64,000 nucleotides of DNA from positions 620,001-684,000 of the forward strand of contig NZ_AP022579.1 of assembly GCF_010731295.1 (NCBI RefSeq), written 5' to 3'. This document shows positions 62,214 to 64,000 of the stretch, piece by piece. Origin of the DNA: Mycolicibacterium boenickei. GTDB taxonomy: Bacteria > Actinomycetota > Actinomycetes > Mycobacteriales > Mycobacteriaceae. The number at the start of each line of letters is the position of its first letter. The first letter of the stretch is position 1. Both the position numbers and the translations under genes were made by a program. The notes below the pieces were generated by a model, which worked only from the letters and a program-made list of their open reading frames with translations, was not told the DNA's origin and searched no databases.

Positions 62214-62566
62214 CCGGCCGCCTCCACCGGCCCGGCACGCGCGGCCGCCCGGGCCGGACCGACTCCCCAACGCCCGAGCCGGACCGGAACCGCCACCTCG
62301 AGCACGACGTCGAGCTCGTCGATCCGGCAATCTCCGAGGACCGAACGCATCCGGGCCGCGATGTCAGCTGCCTGCCGGCACGCCGCGTCGGGGCCGGACA
62401 CCACGGCCGCCGCCGCGCCCAGGGCAGCCAGGTCGGCCGCGGTCTGGGCGCGGTGCCGGGCCGCCACCGCGGCACCGAGGTAGGCGCCGCCCACCGCGAA
62501 CGCGATCACCATCGCGATCAGGGCCGCGGCCACCAGCGTGGCCGATCCCCGTTCACCCGACGCCAG
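62210..62566 (-). CDS. Rv3654c-like TadE/pseudopilin-family protein
   Basis: About 118 residues if translated from CTG 62566. The pseudopilin-like beginning is GERGSATLVAAALIAMVIAF, one membrane segment, then AVAARHRAQTAADLAALGAA, typical of TadE/TadG-type minor pilins (RHRAQTAADLAAL). The position normally held by Glu5 after the Gly is Val. No ATG, GTG or TTG occurs upstream in this frame before GTG 62533, which would cut off the conserved Glu-Arg-Gly leader. A non-standard start or coupled initiation is therefore suggested. It overlaps the TadE-like gene by 14 bases. Part of the tad pilus operon, exported to the envelope. Confidence 0.72.
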   Translation of the reverse strand: MASGERGSATLVAAALIAMVIAFAVGGAYLGAAVAARHRAQTAADLAALGAAAAVVSGPDAACRQAADIAARMRSVLGDCRIDELDVVLEVAVPVRLGRWGVGPARAAARAGPVEAAG

Positions 62567-62879
62567 GCTCGGGAGCCGCTGCCGCGTCGGCGGACACGGT
62601 GAGCCCCGGCAGCACCGTGGCTGCGCTGACCCGGGCCACCACCAATCCGCCGTCCTGCCCGACATGCACCACCGCCCCCGGCGGGGCGACCCGGCGAGCA
62701 GCCGCCGTCGCCGCTTCGCCCTCACCGCGGGCCGCCAACCGAGCGGCTTCCCGTGCGGCATCGATACACCGGATCTGCATGCCCACCGCACTGAGTCCAC
62801 CGAGGCACACCACCAGGACCGCCACCAGTGACGCGATCGCAAACGCGGCCTCGACGGTGACGGCACCCCGGTCATCCAG
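62553..62879 (-). CDS. TadE-like minor pilin (Rv3655c-like)
   Basis: About 108 residues from CTG 62879. The pseudopilin motif DDRGAVTVEAAFAIASLVAV has Gly followed by Glu at position +5, as in TadE proteins processed by prepilin peptidase. A single membrane helix follows, then the conserved MQIRCIDAAREAARLAARGE. The first ordinary start codon in this frame, GTG 62825, falls inside the membrane helix and would remove the processing site, so initiation at CTG, or a coupled restart after the pilin stop eight bases upstream, is more likely. Minor pilin of the tad system. Confidence 0.75.
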   Translation of the reverse strand: MDDRGAVTVEAAFAIASLVAVLVVCLGGLSAVGMQIRCIDAAREAARLAARGEGEAATAAARRVAPPGAVVHVGQDGGLVVARVSAATVLPGLTVSADAAAAPEPGVG

Positions 62880-62887
62880 GCGGCCAC

Positions 62888-63091
62888 CTAGACGTTGGTG
62901 TTCAGCGCCCGGCTGATGATGTTGGTCAGCGCACTCACGATCGAATCCCCGGTGACCACGGTGTACAGGATCGCCCCGAACGCCGCCGCGGCAATGGTGC
63001 CGATCGCGTATTCGACGGTACTCATGCCCGACTCGTCGAGCATCAACAGCGTCGCCCTGGCGTTCGCGTGCCGAAACATGTTTCCTGCCAT
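62888..63091 (-). CDS. Flp-type pilin (DUF4244, Rv3656c-like)
   Basis: 67-residue prepilin. A basic leader (MAGNMFRHANARATLLMLDE) ends in Ser-Gly, with predicted cleavage between Gly22 and Met23. The mature pilin begins MSTVEYAIG with Glu at +5 and Tyr at +6, the Flp signature. One hydrophobic helix IGTIAAAAFGAILYTVVTG follows. It would polymerise into a thin tad pilus. A GGAGGAAAC ribosome-binding site precedes ATG 63091. The TadE-like gene follows in the same operon. Confidence 0.9.
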   Translation of the reverse strand: MAGNMFRHANARATLLMLDESGMSTVEYAIGTIAAAAFGAILYTVVTGDSIVSALTNIISRALNTNV

Positions 63092-63118
63092 GGTGTTTCC
63101 TCCCTCTGCGATGTGTCT

Positions 63119-63709
63119 TCACAACAGCCCTGAGCCCAATACGTCACCGGCCAGGCCTGCAACGACAGGTATGACGCCCAGACACAGAAACGCCGGCAGG
63201 AAGCACAGCCCGAGCGGGCCGGCGACCAGAACGGACGCGCGTTCTGCCACCGCGTCTGCGGACGTGGCGGCCTCGTGCCGCGTCCGGGCGGCCAGCTCCG
63301 CCACGCCATCGGCCAAGGCACTACCCGAAGCGGCCGACCGACGAGCCAGGCGTAACAACGCTTCAGCATTCTTGTCCTGGGGCACAGCAGTATTGCCGTC
63401 GGCACCACCTGCCCACGCCCGCGCCGGGTCCGCCCCGAGTGCCAGCAGTTCAGCCGCCCGGCGCAGCAGCGGCGCCAACGACGGCGGGGCCGACGGGCTG
63501 ACCGCGGCCGCCGCGGTCGACACCGCCATACCGGCGGCCAGACATGCGGCGAACAGATCGAACGTCGAGGCGGCAGCGAGCGGGCCATCGGAAGGCGGTT
63601 GCTTCAGATTGACCCGTCGCGCCCGGGCCGGCGCGGCGCGATTGCGCACTCGGACCGGATCCGCACCGACGAGCAGTGCTACCGCGAGAAACATTGCAGC
63701 CCAGGTCAT
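63119..63709 (-). CDS. tadC: TadC-like pilus assembly membrane protein (Rv3657c-like)
   Basis: 196-residue protein of the type II secretion F (TadC) family, the inner-membrane platform for pilus assembly. The first membrane segment is at 3-17, a basic loop RVRNRAAPARARRVN follows, then LAAASTFDLFAACLAAGMA and the family region LRLARRSAASGSALADGVAE, and a C-terminal pair of hydrophobic segments (GPLGLCFLPAFLCLGVIPVV). ATG 63709 overlaps the tadB stop as ATGA. Only one T2SSF unit is present, as expected for TadC. Confidence 0.87.
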   Translation of the reverse strand: MTWAAMFLAVALLVGADPVRVRNRAAPARARRVNLKQPPSDGPLAAASTFDLFAACLAAGMAVSTAAAAVSPSAPPSLAPLLRRAAELLALGADPARAWAGGADGNTAVPQDKNAEALLRLARRSAASGSALADGVAELAARTRHEAATSADAVAERASVLVAGPLGLCFLPAFLCLGVIPVVAGLAGDVLGSGLL

Positions 63710-64000
63710 CTCAGCACCCGCTCAGTGATCCGGTCCGCCCACATCAAGCCGGCACAGGCCAGGAGCACTCCGACCATCAGCAGCCAGCCGCCGACACCCG
63801 CACCGAACAGGAACGCCAGCGGCCGCGCACCGATCAACTGGCCCAGCGCGATTCCGGCCACCGGCAGCCCGGCGAGCACCGCCGCCGTGGCCCGCGGGCC
63901 CGCCATCGACGCCTCGACATGTGAGGAAAAGCGTTCGCGCTCGACGATGTCGCGCTGTGCGGTGCGCATCAACGTGGCGATCGACAGCCCGTATGCGTGA
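63706..64000 (-). CDS. tadB: TadB-like pilus assembly protein (N-terminus outside window)
   Basis: C-terminal 97 residues of a T2SSF-family membrane protein. The visible part begins HAYGLSIATLMRTAQRDIVE and continues ERERFSSHVEASMAGPRATA, then two hydrophobic segments (VLAGLPVAGIALGQLIGARP and GWLLMVGVLLACAGLMWAD). The frame runs open to the right edge, so the start is outside. In the tad system TadB and TadC form the membrane platform driven by the TadA ATPase, which should be encoded next beyond the window. Confidence 0.87.
   Translation of the reverse strand, partial: HAYGLSIATLMRTAQRDIVERERFSSHVEASMAGPRATAAVLAGLPVAGIALGQLIGARPLAFLFGAGVGGWLLMVGVLLACAGLMWADRITERVLR

Overview
The window reads as a high-GC chromosomal segment of a fast-growing mycobacterium (Mycolicibacterium/Mycobacterium type). 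The evidence is gene order and protein similarity recalled from the M. tuberculosis ftsH to tad region: ftsH, ephA, lpqG, hpt, tilS, an Rv3626c-like zincin, a PBP4-type carboxypeptidase, ppa, Rv3630-ppgS-Rv3632, galE2, Rv3635, holB, Rv3645, topA, Rv3647c, cspA, Rv3649, Rv3651 and the Rv3654c-Rv3658c tad genes. No database search was possible, so ortholog names rest on remembered sequence similarity and synteny.

Layout. 1-1781: ftsH, cut by the left edge. 1909-5020: coupled minus-strand operon (alpha/beta hydrolase, saccharopine-dehydrogenase-like protein, PaaX-like regulator), divergent from ephA across a nested inverted repeat. 5082-13727: core mycobacterial genes (ephA, lpqG, molybdopterin oxidoreductase, hpt, tilS, zincin, dacB, ppa). 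13797-14318: an OHCU-decarboxylase-like gene lacking the usual histidine.

14325-31437: a sugar-acid (aldarate) catabolic region. One minus-strand operon encodes an Opp-type ABC importer, a TauE/SafE permease, an IclR regulator, glucarate dehydratase and a 2-hydroxyacid dehydrogenase. A second carries another glucarate-dehydratase-like enzyme, 5-dehydro-4-deoxyglucarate dehydratase and a 2,5-dioxovalerate-type aldehyde dehydrogenase. Together they predict glucarate/galactarate to 5-keto-4-deoxyglucarate to alpha-ketoglutarate semialdehyde to alpha-ketoglutarate. A LysR regulator, a second 2-hydroxyacid dehydrogenase and a 13E12-type HNH gene lie between the two halves.

31559-34351: a serine hydrolase, a small unknown protein, and a TerC membrane protein whose leader looks like a manganese (yybP-ykoY) riboswitch with a sequestered Shine-Dalgarno. 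34352-41914: a five-gene cell-envelope cluster: Pls/PosA-type membrane NRPS, short M1 aminopeptidase, flippase-like protein, PpgS glycosyltransferase and its DUF2304 partner. 41911-47070: TetR plus amidohydrolase with a palindromic operator, galE2 and the Rv3635-like membrane protein. 47128-50402: an island of lower GC and unusual codon use holding a WXG-type secreted protein, a lipoprotein and a possible gene remnant.

50430-64000: core genes again, namely a CMD-family protein, a secreted protein, tRNA-Thr(CGT), holB, an adenylate cyclase, topA, an Rv3647c-like gene, cspA with a clear terminator, an MrfA/Rv3649-like helicase, an Rv3651-like gene and the tad pilus genes, running off the right edge inside tadB.

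A recurring feature is a TANNNT box exactly six bases before an ATG or GTG at ten first-of-operon genes (seven bases at an eleventh). This is the arrangement expected for leaderless mycobacterial mRNAs, and it was used here to choose start codons.
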